Assembly: GCA_028023455.1 (NCBI GenBank)
Contig: JAQFVV010006238.1
Span: 6,084,572-6,148,571 of the forward strand
Direction of reading: 5' to 3'
DNA length: 64,000 nt
DNA from: Epiperipatus broadwayi
Lineage: Eukaryota; Onychophora; Udeonychophora; Euonychophora; Peripatidae
A program made the translations under genes and the position numbers. Numbering within the stretch: position 1 is the first letter of the stretch; each line of letters opens with the position of its first letter. A model generated the notes under the pieces. That model was given only the letters and a program-made list of their open reading frames with translations. It had not been told where the DNA came from and made no database searches. Of the stretch, positions 34,615 through 49,330 are shown one piece after another.

Positions 34615-37600
34615 TCATTGTCTTTTCTGAATTAATGGTAATTTTTACTTATGTAGCAGAAGTCCAAAATATTTTTAGATGTGTCATAAATTAGCATTCT
34701 TCTAAGGCTCAGAAAAAGTAACCATTTAAAATTCCACTCCTACAGGAAGTGAGTTAATGTTATCTTGATTTTCCAATGATATTTGAAAATGCAATTGGTG
34801 TACAAAAAATAATAATAGCTGATTGAAATGTCAGTGCATTAATATCTTTAATGCCATTGGTCAAAATAGCAATACCTGTTTCTTGATAAAATGAAGTGTC
34901 AGATTTGTGTTTGAAAAATAGATGAAAACATTTATTAAATATCCCACAACAGAGGCTCATATGGTTGAACAGTGAGGAAGGAAGTAGAGCTCATCTAGTT
35001 TACTAATTGTTAATATTGAAAGGTTTGAGCAATTTTTAACATTGTCTACTCTAATGAGAATAGCTAAAGTTTCGTTTGCTAATCAGTATTGAAAAGAAAG
35101 TTCAACTAAGTGTGGGTTGACTACTTGGGCACAAAAATATCCAAATCTGTTTTTAAAAATTCAATTTTACTCATTCTATATTCAAACTCAGATTGTAGAT
35201 ATAGTATGCAGATACATTACCATTGGATATATTAAATAATTTCTATAAGTAGGAATAGTAAAAATATTTTGACCTATCCCTCCTATTTTGAAAAAAAAAA
35301 TAGGAATAAATATGATTCTATGAAAATGGCATGCATTTGTTTATAAGATATGGATGATAATAATTTCACTACCTTACATTAATATATTTCTCTGTGCATC
35401 TTAGTATAGTAGTACAATAATGAGCTTATGAACTGATAATTTTTGTATTGACGATAACTGTGTCATTTCTAGTATTTAAACTTCACACAGACTCCTCAGA
35501 AACTGGTGAACATTAAACAAAAATGTTCTATGTCAAAAAAAAAAGATTATAACAACACAACAAAATTGAAAATTATAACTTAAGAGCTAAAATATGAATA
35601 TTAACTGAATATTTATAAAATGTCTATGCTCTAACCTTGATGTTAATAAATTCTTAGATTGCCTTTTCAAAATTTATGGATTTGGTAAGTTTCTGTTCTG
35701 AAGACTACAGTAACAAATTGACTTATTATTGATTTTAAAAATGTATCTATTAAAACAAGCTTGTTTTATTCTTTCACTTTTAGTATTGTTGTAGAAATAG
35801 TTCAAAAAATATTTACTTTGCATTATGATTCAATTCTTATTAATTTTCTTATTTTTTGAGTCAACATAATATGTAGTAAAATTAAAGCATGCTAGACAAT
35901 AATAAATCTAAATGTTATTTAAAAAACTACCTTTTCTGGGTGTATTTTCATTTTGCCAGATATTTGCAATATGATGTTTTATCTGCAGCCTTACTGTCAT
36001 ATCAATAGATTATCTAATGCAGAGTGTATTTCGATATAAAAGAGGTTATGTGCATTTTTTTAGAACTTAGTGAACATAATATAACAGCAGGGTCAAGTAC
36101 TGATGGCAATGTCCTTCACCAAAAAGACATTTTATAGATAAATGGAAAGAGCATTTAATGGAAAACAAAGTTAATACCATGAAATGATAAACAGCCATTT
36201 TAGGATTAGTCTTATATGCATTTTATTGATGCAGAAATAAATATTGATGCCATGCGTACATTATTGGTGTTTTTTTTTTAAAAAAAAATTACTTATTTAT
36301 TACTATATAGTAAATATAAAAAAGCAATAGCTCAATATAAATAAAATTAAAACATAAATTACTATAAAATCTACATTACACAAAACCATCAGTAAACAAA
36401 AAGGTACATAATAGACTCATCTCTGTATTTTTTTATTTATTGATGGATTTGTATTAGTTTATACATAGTTCACTGTTGGGAGGGGATTACAGTAATTTTC
36501 ACTTTAATTTTATTTACATTGAGCTATTATTTTATTTTAAATTTATTAACTGATGTTTTATTTAATATTATGGGATTGTTAAATATGAGCCACATCCTTT
36601 ATACTATGACTACTCATAGTGATTTCAGATTGATTTACAGATGTACTAAAATCAAGATAATATACAGAATTCATTCTGTCAATAAATTGAATGCCTAAAT
36701 ATGAATTAAGTTAAAATACAACAGAGCTAAGGTCAATATGAGAACTTTATACTCTGGAATCTGACATTCATCCACTGCATTAAGTCATACAGGACACAAG
36801 TGAATGTTAATATGCAATAACATTTATATTATGACATAAAAATTATATAATTAATAAATATTTTTATAATTATAGAAAATTAGTATGTAACATCATGTTT
36901 AATAATGATTTATTGACAACACATTTTATGTATATTATAATCATATGGGTTTTATGGTATACAACAGCATAGAAGTGTGTGGGCACAAACATATATAAAG
37001 TTGAAAGGAAAAGTAGAAATAAACACAAACAAAAATTTTGTAGATATTTTCTATATTTTCCTGGAATAAAACCACAGTAAAGGGTTAAATAATTTTGAAT
37101 TTAAAATAAAAAATTTATTATAAATTAAACAGTTAAAAAGTTCTAATTAATATTGTATTCTGATTTTGAAATTAACAACAAGCATGTTTTATGACAATAG
37201 ATACCCTGATAAATATAAAATTAATGTTTGTATACATTTTACTGTCTAATTAGAAATTTTTTTTCTTTAAAAATTAAGCTTGTATAATATTTTTAGTAAA
37301 ATGTCTATTATGTATTTTGAAAATTTTTTCTTTTGTGTATAACTTGTAGATCATACTTTTAATAAAATTTCCAAGTTACTTTTGAAATGATTAATGTGAT
37401 TTTTTGAAAAGATAATAAAAAAACATTTTTTAATTAATGAATTGGTTCCATAAGTAGTTGGCTTTCCATAGATGTTAGATGGTTGGTTTCCAGAATTATA
37501 GTTACCATAAAATTATAAATGAAGGCAAGGAGAACAAGTCCAGCATCTCCTTAGTTCACTATAGTAGAGTTTGAATTCACATGAAAAAAGGTATAACTTC

Positions 37601-38276
37601 TAGTATTTCAAAGCCCTAGTGTGTATAAAAACACCTGGATTGTCTGAAGTCTAAGTCAAGCTGATCTAATGTCAACAGTTACCTGATTATACCTTTGCTG
37701 ATGAAGACAATCCCAGACTGGCTCTCATCAGGAGAATCCATCAGCTCACTGAAGAATTAGTCTATACATATGCTCTTTTATCTATATGCAGAGAATCACA
37801 GATAAACAGATTTATGAAGCACTGTTGGTGAGTAGAATAATGTTATATATAATGAGAATGAAATTTTAAATAATTTTTTTAGATATATAATTGAGAATAT
37901 TATTTTAAGTCATATATTGAAGGGGAAAAGGACATTTAAAATTTATATATTTTAAAATAAAACAAGCAAAAATTTGTTTGAATGAAATGATTGATTCATA
38001 GATGATTTTATTTTGAAAAGAAAAAAGTAAATTCCAACATCTTTTTAAATTAGAAAAAAGAAATATACTTCCTGGAGGATTTAACTTTTATCAACGGTCA
38101 AGAAATTGATATTATTTTTTGAGAAAAAAAGAGTAAACTATTATGAGAGAATTTGATAACTGATTCATATTATTTTTATATGCACACATATACACATGTA
38201 TATGCAAATTTTATGTATATTCAACATGAAATTAATTATGAAAAATGTTAATAATTTTATTATTCTGATGAATTCA
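34615..38276. other. A+T-rich non-coding stretch
   Basis: No gene is supported. The segment 37530-37830 is more complex, with a TATAAAAACACC string at about 37624 and CTGATGA at 37698. No frame, GAAA box or repeat partner accompanies them. Confidence 0.4.
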
Positions 38277-38314
38277 AATATGTTAATAAATTATTATACC
38301 ACACATATATGTAC

Positions 38315-38352
<38 letters not shown>

Positions 38353-38560
38353 TATTTGTATTATTAAAATTTCTCATTGCATTTTATGTGATGATTGAAA
38401 TATATTTATCAATTGTACTGCACATCTGTTGCAAATATGAATGTGTGTCATATGGACATGTATAGGTAAATTTTAATCAGGTATTTTTTATGATACTTCA
38501 AATATGTCCAGAAATTATACTGCATGTCTGTGTGCAGATATATATAGGTGTTTTGCATTG
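38277..38560 (+). repeat. Diverged tandem repeat with internal (TA)n
   Basis: Three loosely similar units begin at about 38277, 38398 and 38499 (AAATATGTTAATAAATTATTAT; AAATATATTTATCAATTGTACT; CAAATATGTCCAGAAATTATACT). Each continues into a CACATCTGT-like block. A TA array at about 38319-38348 lies in the first. Period is roughly 100-120 bases; similarity is modest. Confidence 0.4.
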
Positions 38561-39349
38561 AAACATATATCAGCTTAATTTATATGTATAGCCATATTCT
38601 GCAGACCTTAATGTCATTTTTTATTGTTATTAATAAACTTATATTGTTAATTCCACTGACTTAATTCAAAATGGTTTTTAGATTATTATATGAGCTTGTG
38701 TTCTCTGAGTTAGATTTGTGAATAATTGTCTATTATATGAAAGGGGTGTGTATTAGTGTATGGGTATCCAGCTGAATCCTGGGTTGGAACTAAGACTATA
38801 TTCTTTAAAGTCCATACACTACATTTTATTTTAGTTCAGTTTCTATTAGACATTTAGTTTATTGAGGCTAGTACATTAATGGCACTAAGTGATCAGAGCA
38901 TTGATGATGATAAGCATGTTTTAATATCCCAGCATTATTATTTTTATGATTGTATATTCTATGGATTAGCATGTAAGTTTGTGCATCCAAATTAATGTTC
39001 AAATAATTGCCCCAAGTTGGCAAAGGTTAAATAGTTGGCCTGTCTACAGTAGACCCATTTCAAATCCAGTCACCAGATTGACTGTTGATTTATTTTTATT
39101 GTTGACCATTCATGATGATAAATGACATACTTATTTCTAATGCTGGTGAATTTATAGTTAATTATGCTTATACTTCAGATAGTTAGCTGCTGATCTCTTA
39201 TGGTGATCTCTCATGCTCTGTATTGTATATTCTTTATTAAATATGGATGGTTAATTTTACATTTATTTTGTTTACTTGGTGATGATGATTTTCCATCATC
39301 CCATCTTCACTCTTTTACTTTCGTACCATTATATATATATATATATATA

Positions 39350-39576
39350 TTCAAATTATTCTCCTAACTTTTATATTTCAGCAATGCTCTCTGTGAATAA
39401 AATATGAACTACAAACAGATAACTCAAAACAATGGGGTCTGTGAATAAATCTAAATCTGAACTTCAAACATCCATCTCAAAAATGCTTTTGAGTCAACTA
39501 TTTGCAGTTCAGACTTTTATTTATTCATAGAGAGTGTGGCTGAAATATCATAATGTTTGGGAAAGTGATTTAAATA
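39350..39576. repeat. Foldback element, about 225 bp
   Basis: Left arm 39350-39436 (TTTCAGCAATGCTCTCTGTG, AATATGAACTACAAACAG) is an inverted copy of right arm about 39480-39576 (CATAGAGAGTGTGGCTGAAA, TTTGCAGTTCAGACTTTTAT), with small indels. Non-coding. A (TA)n array at 39331-39350 abuts the left end, a recurrent arrangement in this window. Confidence 0.75.
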
Positions 39577-40149
39577 TTTTCTATTTAATTTTTAGTTAGA
39601 AACATGCACTGGAACATTTGTATATATTTATATTTATAATTTTTTTTTAAAAAAAATTCTTACCTTTAAAAAAATATTGTTTGCCTTGATTCACTGTATA
39701 ATAAAACCTTTCTCTCAATTTTAATTTTTTTATAAAGTTTTTATATTACAAAGAAAAGTACATAAAAATGATAATATTATCAGGAATAAACATAATTTTC
39801 ATAAATATAAGTTACATTTTTGACATTTAAACATAAATTTACAAAGTGTACTTGTAAGTTGTGGTTAAATACCAAAATGAGGTAGGATACAATATAATAC
39901 TATATCATAATCATTTTCAATCGCATATTTATTATTATCATTTTCTTTACAAATTTTGTTTAGTCAATGAATCAAAATTTTCTGATATATAATATATGTA
40001 CACATACTAAATATGATTACACATTAAGAGTATATATATTAACTTATTTCAGAACTAACTAATGATATATATATATATACAATGTATGTGTGATATTGAT
40101 TTAAGTAAAATTATTTGGATTTAGCGATGTTCATTTACAATATGTACAC

Positions 40150-42960
40150 ATATATTATTATGTATTGTACCGGTCAGAATTGTATGTTCGTCTAACAAGA
40201 ATTAGGACCTAAGCAAAAGTACCTAGAGTTCAATCATATACGAGATACACAGGTCAGGGATACTCATGAACTCTGCCCTATTGCCCACTTCCCAAGTCTA
40301 CCACATTACAAACAACATTTCTGATGATAGCAGCCTATCCTTCAATTTACTCTGGCCCAGAAAGGTTCAGCAAAGATACAAGAGACCTACGGCTTAACTA
40401 ATTGATAATGCAAAGTAATGATAGATGTGCACACACAAACCAACAAAAATATCCAAAAAATAGCTTATTAAATGTAAATTTATTAAACGTAATATTAATA
40501 ATAATTGATTAATCATGTGAATCACTAGATATGGAGATTTACAATGAATTAGAAATTATATATATTGAACACTCAATTTAGGTTTCACTTATGGTCACTT
40601 GGGCATTCCATATCAAACCAGATAACATAACAAGGTTTGATGGATATGCACCACTAAATATACATAATGATAAATTAATTATTTGAACAGATGCGGCTTA
40701 ATATGCTAATGTGATTTAACGGGTTGCTATTACTCATGCTATGATATTCCTAAATTAAGGAAACTAACCAATGACAATAGCTTTTAGAATGAATACTTAT
40801 AAGATTTTAAATTACATAGAATATGACCAAACTTAATAACAGTATGAGGGTTTTCATTCAACATATGATTACATTAAAATTAAGATGAATATAACATAAT
40901 TTGATAACTATACGCGAGCTTTTATAACGATTATATTTTAAATAATAAATGATCTAACAAGTTTTGATTACATTTGGATTTCATGGAAGGTACATTAATT
41001 ATAGATCAATTATTTTGGAACATTATGAGATGATTCATTTATTTCTTATCTGTGAAGAGAAATAGGAAAAGCATGATCATTTTGATATTGTCGTGCGAGT
41101 CAACATTTATAGATTTTCTCAATAGTTAATTAATGATGTATTAATAGCGGTTGAACGAAGGATGGGTAGCGCTAATAAGCGATAATATATATAATAAAGT
41201 TAATTAAATTTAAACTATAACAAGAATTTTGGGATGGCTTAGGGAAATCATATCATTACGGCTGATAGACATCTGAACCATATTAAAGGATAGGAACGAT
41301 AATGTGTGAACTGCGTGATAAGGCCTGAGCGGACGAGGAGCTTCATCAATTTGGGAGCGAAGAAAAATAAGCTTATCCGCACTTGTGACGGATAGCATCG
41401 GAATTGGTTGGCAAGATACTATGGTTCCGACTCATCGAATGTTAACCCATAGCAGCGCTTACCTAACCTAAGACAATTGAAGAGCTGGGGCCTCACGCCT
41501 GTCGAATTGTGTATATATATATATTCCATTAAGAGAGAAAGTATGAAAAGCATTTTTTAATTAGGAACGTTATCCCGGACACATTACTAAGCTGTAGGTT
41601 TGATTTACCCTGATTTATACAGCCTTAAAATATAATTAAGTTAACGTAATGAAATAATGATCTAAAAGCAGTCCCAAATGGAGATAAACTTACTTAAAGA
41701 ATTTATTCAATATCTTAGGATAAAATATTAAAAAATTAAAATTCTTCGTTAAAAATATTAATGCCCGAGAAATAAGTGACTTAAATTATATTAGATGGCG
41801 GGCTACTTATAAAATAATATTTAGAATAAAGATCTGAATTAAATTTATGTAATACTCAATTTTCATCATGTTAATAATAGATGGAGAATAGAAATTATTT
41901 ATTTTAAATAAGTGAAAGATAATATTCATTAATAAAAATAGTTTAGAATATCTCTGATCGAGGAATTTTATAATGTAAAAATTTATCGTTTAATTAAATA
42001 TTCGAATGAGAAAGAAAAATAAGTAGGATTGATTGCAGATCGAGTTATTAGATAAAAATTTGATATGATTTGCATAATATTAAATAAACATTGAGATTAA
42101 AATAAAATACAAGGAGAGTGAAACCTAGATTGATTTATAAAGTGAGAATTACATTTAAATATAAAAAAAAGAAAAAAAAAGAAAAGAGGTCATTGTTTAG
42201 GCAGTTAATCGGCTTAGATTAGATAGAAAATAAGAATTACATTTTTACATTAAAAAATTTCAGAACTAGAAATGTTTAAAAGACATACATTATGATGGGA
42301 AATAACATTATTGGAGGTTTAATTTATATTTTACAATAGAAAGGTTATTAAGATAAAGTTCATTTTTGGCAGGGAATTACCTTTCTTTCATTAATTTCCA
42401 GCTGGGTGCGCAGTGTTGGTTCCATGTCTGATAAAGAGTTAATTTAGAAAAATTGAGAAATTAAGGTTTCAGTCATTTTTATTCAATATAAAGTTCATTC
42501 TGGATAATTTATGAACGATGGTTTCCGAGTATTTAGGCATGGTTAGATTTTGGAAGAGGGAAGAAATCTATGTTTTACTAGCTTGTCATGTTACCATTCA
42601 GAGGGGTGACTTCCCTTAGAAGGTTAGAAAAATGAATGTCTCTCCTTTAGTTAAAATGTGGTTGTATTTATACTCATTGTCAAGCAATGGGTAGTTCCGG
42701 ATGTTGTATTTATATTGTCAGGATGGGTAGTTCCCGGATGTTTTAATAACTACAATGATACAGCATATTTTGACTACAAATGAGATTAAGTTTGAGAGTT
42801 GGTTTTGATCTACTTTAGGTGAAAATAGCCTGCAGGAATAAGTTAACTAACATGATGTTTAAATAAATTTATATTATAATAAAACAGATTTTTTTAGAAT
42901 TTGGAAGACGGTAAGTCTTTTATTTACTAATTTTACGTCACACTCTCGAACTTTCTCTCT
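40150..42960. other. Compositionally distinct block, unidentified insertion
   Basis: From about 40165 (TGTACCGGTCAGAATTG) to about 42960 the sequence is less A+T-rich, has few homopolymers, and contains many CG dinucleotides. It is richest at 41220-41500 (GCGTGATAAGGCCTGAGCGG). There is no long open frame. Toward the right are TATTTATACTC at 42666, a perfect splice donor G|GTAAGT at 42910-42916, and AATAAAATA at about 42977. It could be a long LTR, a recently inserted non-autonomous element, or non-coding exon plus promoter of a host gene. I cannot define termini or a target duplication. Confidence 0.35.
42660..42755 (+). repeat. Short tandem duplication, about 45-bp unit
   Basis: GTTGTATTTATACTCATTGTC...GGGTAGTTCCGGATGTT is followed at once by GTTGTATTTATATTGTC...GGGTAGTTCCCGGATGTT. 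The two units differ by a few bases. Both contain a TATA-like string, and the repeat lies inside the distinct block near its right end. Confidence 0.65.
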
Positions 42961-43318
42961 ATTAAAATATATGTATGAATAAAATATACATTATGAACGG
43001 TTAAATTATTAAAGTTTATCTGTTACACACACATACGCATGATTGTTTACAGTAATGAAAATATATAACTTTTTTTTATGCATATTAATTTTAAATGAAT
43101 TTAAAGTTTACAAATACATAAACAATCACGTGCATTGGTATACCTTCACTCCCCAGTGGTCTATAATTAAAAGATTAGGTTTGAACCCATGTTTGGAGGT
43201 TTCAAACATTATTAGAAAGTGAAGCCAAATGTGTGCAACAGATTTGAGTGCTTCAATATACATAATAAATAATATATATATAAGGTATATACATTTTAAC
43301 TTATAGCAGAAATATCTA

Positions 43319-43361
<43 letters not shown>

Positions 43362-43373
43362 TATATATATATT
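43319..43373. repeat. (TA)n microsatellite
   Basis: Almost pure TA for about 55 bases with a single AATA interruption. A further TA run occurs at about 43812-43833, beyond the foldback element between them. Confidence 0.9.
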
Positions 43374-43450
43374 AACTATAAGTGTCCAATCAATTTAAAG
43401 TACAATATAGTTTTACATTTTCATTTACTGTATCAATACTAAAAATTTAA

Positions 43451-43767
43451 AAATAATAGAGAGAATTTTTTTTATATATTAAATGCTTTTATTGATTGTG
43501 CACTAGAAAGAAAGAAAATAATTGTTTCTTCAACCACAATTGGACTTTTTAGATTTACCTTAAAATAAAAGTATAGGGAATTCAGAAATTAAGTAAGTCA
43601 ATTCCTATTTTTTAAGGCAAGGGATTGACATAATCAATTTCTGGATCCCCCATACTCTTATTTCAAGTTAAATCAAAAAACTCATACTGTGGTTGAAAAA
43701 ACAATTATTATTTTAATGCACAGTTGATAAAAGCATTTAATATTAAAAAAATTATCTCTATTATTTA
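43451..43767. mobile_element. Foldback element, about 317 bp (MITE-like)
   Basis: Arms 43451-43605 and about 43612-43767 are inverted copies over roughly 155 bases: AAATAATAGAGAGAA at the left edge against TTATCTCTATTATTT at the right, TTAAATGCTTTTAT, GTTTCTTCAACCACA, and AGTATAGGGAATTCAG against the complement of CTGGATCCCCCATACT. It is the longest near-terminal hairpin after family X. No coding potential. The outermost bases (AAATAATA/TATTATTT) may include a target duplication. Confidence 0.8.
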
Positions 43768-44574
43768 ATAATACCTATATGTTATATACAAATAAGTGCA
43801 TGTAAATGTGGGTATATATATATATATATATAAATTACATTTTTTATTAATTTTTTTAATGTATCTTTTAAAATCATAGATAAATGAAATAGATATTAAA
43901 ATCATGGATACCAAAAGACTATTATAAGTATTACTTAAGAGATAATTTTTTCAATATTTAAGATTTTTCATAAGCTAATGACTTCTCCATTTTTTCTTAC
44001 TGTATACATACCTAAATTACATTAAAAGATAAAACATTCATTTAAAAAAGTTGAATATAAGATCAATTTCATCATATTAAAAGTGTAATCTTTATATTTC
44101 TATACAGCCTTTACATTCATTTCACTAGTAATTATTTTTTTAAGTGAATTCTTATTATGGTCTCAGATAATAGATTATATTTTAAATGGCAGGCAATATT
44201 TATTTCTGATTTCACATTTAATCTGTAAATTCAGTACTTTTTTTTAAGTTTAGATGATATTAGTGACATATTGTAATTACATAAATTGTATTGTGATGTT
44301 TGTAGAGATATATCATGTTTATGCTTAAAAATAACTTTTTATTTCAAATCACTTTTATGTGTGATCTTGGGTAGTTCTATGATGTATTTTGTAAGCTTCA
44401 AGTTTTTAATCTTCAATTTAATTACATTATGATGAACTTTTATTATATTGTTCTATAATTTATAAGAGTAGAAATAGTAATAATCAAGTGGTAAATTATT
44501 CAAATGGTCACTTATTTACTGTTTGAGTCCTTTAGTGGCAAATTGAATATTTAACAGTTTCATTGAGTCACACC

Positions 44575-45860
<1,286 letters not shown>

Positions 45861-45920
45861 TGAGACTCAATCCTGGAATCTTCAGTTCGATTTCACCATT
45901 CTATCATTACGCTACATCAC
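45861..45920 (-). mobile_element. tRNA-like SINE head
   Basis: On the minus strand: an A-box-like TAGCGTAATGATAGAATGG, an anticodon-arm region (TGAAATCGAACTGAAGATTC) and a B-box-like GGATTGAGTC. It directly continues family T unit 3, so family T may be the body of a tRNA-derived SINE whose head is retained only here. Confidence 0.5.
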
Positions 45921-46939
45921 ATAGGTCAAATTTGCCAATAATATAATAAAGATTATGTATACACGATTAATCGAAGAGGAAAACGACAGCTATGGAGACT
46001 TGGAAAATATATTTTAGAAAGAGGGTGGATATTTACAGATAACTAACAAATCAAAAATCTTTAAAAGATTTTATTTTTTCTTTGCAGACTTATTTAAAAG
46101 TAGAAAAGTGAAGATATAAATTTATATTTAAAAATATAGATGTTTTTATACAAGAGAGTTCGTTATAGTTATTATCAGATAATTAGTTAATAGATGAGCA
46201 ATTTTTGATCATAAATGATTGTAATTTTTTAAATGAAAAAATTAAATCATCTTCTAATCTATATTTACTTTCCATATTAGTCATGCTAATCGGATTATTC
46301 TCATTTCCATGATATCAATCCAATTATAGAACAATAGTTTTATAACTAAGAATTGATTAGCCTTTTAATGGAGATCAACTGATAAGCAAATTATGTAATT
46401 TAAACAATTAAAAAAATATTTCATAAAGAAAAAGATTTTCCCAAAAAAAATTGAAAATTTGTTTTACAATAATTTTCTAATTCATATATACACTCGTATA
46501 TATGTGTACCTGCAATAATATTTTATAGGTATGTAGTCAGACCTGTTACCATTATTAAAATGTTAGCTATACATCGGCAAATATTTTCTACCCCTCAATC
46601 TTGGAATAAATTAATAAAGATATCTGAAAAAAATATGTCAATCTTTAGATGGGTTTAAAGTTTATTCCTGAGCTAGGAAAGATATAATAATCTCTAGTCT
46701 AAGAAATATTCATAAATATATTAGTTTAAAGTGGATAGTGTAAAAAATGTGTTTGCTTAGTAATAATTCGTATTGATAAATATTGAATAAATAATGAAGA
46801 CATGTATAAAACATTGTGACCTCGGTCAACTGCAGATTTTTGATTTGGCATAAAATAATTTTGGGGAGAGGGATCATTCGTATTTTTCAGATCTCTTTAT
46901 TTATATGCTTCAAGAATACATAGTGGAATTAAACATTTA

Positions 46940-47215
46940 AACACATATTAAAAAAGACATTCATAAATATATTAAAAAACCTCAATATTGGCACATATTT
47001 TTTTAAAATTCATATAAATAAAAATACAATAAAAGAAAAATGACCCCATAATGCATTTTGTGCTGAATCAGCACTCAACACTTGGCCCAGATCACTATCT
47101 TTCATATATATATATGAAAAATATTTATCTATGTTAAATAATTATATTCTGAATTACAAGAGTCAAATTAACTCACCCCAAATCTTTGACACCATCCACT
47201 TTAGATAAATATGAC
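46940..47215 (+). mobile_element. Family T related fragment
   Basis: Contains CATATAAATAAAAATACAAT, TGACCCCATAATGCATTTTG, the anchor AATCAGCACTCAACACTTGG, a small (AT)n slot (47106-47117), GAATTACAAGAGTCAAATTA and CTTTGACACCATCCACTT. The left part is found inverted at about 52838-52945 and the right part directly at 52800-52837. Confidence 0.65.
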
Positions 47216-47579
47216 TATTATTAATTACACTGGGGAACACAATTTTTGTTGCATCCACAAAAACACTTGTTCTTACTTAATTCGAGTGTGCTGATTTTAA
47301 ATCTGACATTAGTTTTTCTTTGTAAACTACAGTTTTTTTTTTTGCAATTCAAGATTTTAGGTTTTCATCTTATTGTAAAATTTTCAACATTTAGTTTAAC
47401 ATAATGAAGTAGAATGTCTTCTTGGGCATCATCTTTGTGAAAATATAATTTATATAATGTAGTAAATACACTAATACACTAAAAGATATGATTTCATCAG
47501 AATTTGTCTACAATTTCGAGATAGAACACATTAAAGCACTTATTTTAATCATAAAATTTGTGCAAAACTTATTTAAATT

Positions 47580-48438
47580 CTATTCAGGCAAAAATTTGCA
47601 TTTGTAGCTCTTGCATTTGTGTACTTATTGAGAACAATCTCGTTTGATGCTCCAGCAGTAGCTGCTATCATATTTTTGTCCCATTGTCACTGATAACACT
47701 CTTCCATCATCTTCAGATCTTGATGAAAGCGTTCTCCCTGCTCATCACTAACAAAAATTTGTTCACGCTTCCTAAAAAGGGATACTTTATCTGACCAGTG
47801 AAGTGCATTTTTTTCTTGAAGCCTGGAGACTAATAACTCAGCTGCTTCCTTTGATAGGCTCAAATCTCTTACTGAGTCATTCAATTCAGGTTGGCTAAAC
47901 TGCTGAGGGGTTAATGGCTGCTTGGCATCAGAAGAAGACCTTTCAGATTCAACAACCATTTCCTCATGCATCTTATCAAAATACACCATATTCACTTTCT
48001 TTATCCTTAGAAGAAATAAAACCATTGAAAACTGGAACCAGGTGTATATCAGAGTGGGATAGATCATATTGCTGAAGGAATATTAGGATTATGTGATCAT
48101 ATGCCATTTTTTCTTGCTGATGCCCTTTGTATGGATTAGACAGAAATAACAGTCACTGCTTTGGTCCTTAGATTCATACCAAACCATGGGAGTACCAAAA
48201 GGTATTCCTTTTCATTTTCTTTTTGTCCAGTCATGAAGCATTTCCTCATAATTATGACACACAATATGAGGAGCCCAATTCTTGTCTTGATTGCCAAGGG
48301 AAACTTGAAAATAGGCAATATATGCATGTGTCACAAATGATGAAATATGTGACTTTGACATTGAAGTGTGTAACAGCCACATATATAACAGAAGGTGTCA
48401 GAACTATTCTTATATTTATGTCTACTCAAAGAAGCCAT
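47580..48438 (-). pseudogene. Pseudogene of an uncharacterised invertebrate multicopy protein family
   Basis: Minus strand, from ATG at 48438 to a stop at 47580-47582. The order of recognisable segments is CYICGCY near the start (C-x2-C), then after a frameshift near 48325 NWAPHIVCHNYEEML, DWTKRK, a stop at 48214-48212, GTPMVWYESKDQ and SDCYFC (second C-x2-C). After another shift, at about 48090, comes LSHSDIHLVPVFNG. A third shift leads to a 126-codon open segment (48067-47687) with LSKEAAELLVSRLQEKN and GERFHQDLKMMEECYQ. A stop (GGA to TGA type) follows, then QWDKN, a last shift and YCWSIKRD. From memory this architecture matches a family of predicted invertebrate proteins of unknown function present in many copies. 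The paired CxxC motifs suggest zinc binding. No introns are apparent, so it may be retro-derived. Confidence 0.75.
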
Positions 48439-48749
48439 GATTCAATCTAAAAATAAAATAAGAGAGTGTTTTTATCAGATAATAATTTTTTACATTTAAA
48501 AACAACTACAATTATGTAAAAGTGGTGTTTGTTAAACATTAATTGCCTTGTGGTTATGTTCAATTCAAGAGTCATTGCCCTTTACCTCCAATTTGAAAAC
48601 CTTGCATGCCATTAACTGTAACAAAAAAAAAAATTAAAATTGCATAAAAACTAGAGCATGCACCAAAAAACAGATTTCAGATTTGGAATCAGCGATGCAG
48701 AAATGTATAGAAACAAGTTCTAAAACCTCATGCACCAGAATATGAAAAA

Positions 48750-49330
48750 AAAATTGTTGCCCAGTGTTATTTACTAAACTAGAGATAATCTCTAGTATAG
48801 ATATAAACCTCAAAATGCAACTAAAGATTAATATAGCTGATTTTCTAAAATTAAACACACAAACACATGTATGTATGAAAAAGAAATGTGAATAACTCAA
48901 TGTGTTTGTTTGTTCAATTTTAAAAAATTAGATATATTAATATTTAATTGAGTTTTGAAGTTTATATCTGTGCTTTGGACAATCTCTAGTGTAGTAAATG
49001 ATTAATAATTGTCACTATTATATTTATCTAAAGTGGATGATGCCAAAGATATGGGTTGAATTAAAAAACATATTAATATGGGAAAAGAGAAATAAGGCTG
49101 AATTATTCCATGTGTATATATTTAACTTTAAAACAGTTCTATTAATCTTTAATTAATATTTAAACTTTATATCTAGACTAGGAGTGATATGGAAAAATTC
49201 TAGCCTGATAAATAATTATTAATAATCATGTATGTATTTATCTGAAGTGGATGGTGTCAAAATTGTGAATGTAGAACCTTTGACTTTTGTAAACCAAATT
49301 GCAATAATCTAATATCTTATTTGTATATTC
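48750..49330. repeat. Diverged inverted and direct repeats related to family T
   Basis: TAATCTCTAGTATAGATATA (about 48786) is inverted relative to TTATATCTGTGCTTTGGACAATCTCTAG (about 48961). Two direct copies of TTATCTAAAGTGGATGATGCC (49022) and TTATCTGAAGTGGATGGTGTC (49238) follow, and both are complementary to GACACCATCCACTTTAG at 47189. This is a scrambled cluster with no coding potential. Confidence 0.5.

Noticed and set aside
37698-37704. CTGATGA as another hammerhead core
   Set aside because: No GAAA box or pairing stem follows at the right distance, and no second copy was seen.
43140-43200. tRNA-like segment with AGGTTTGAACCC
   Set aside because: No convincing A box or arms and no second copy; too weak to annotate.
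48223-48450. 75-codon plus-strand open frame
   Set aside because: Antisense of the pseudogene on the minus strand, whose conserved blocks are clear.
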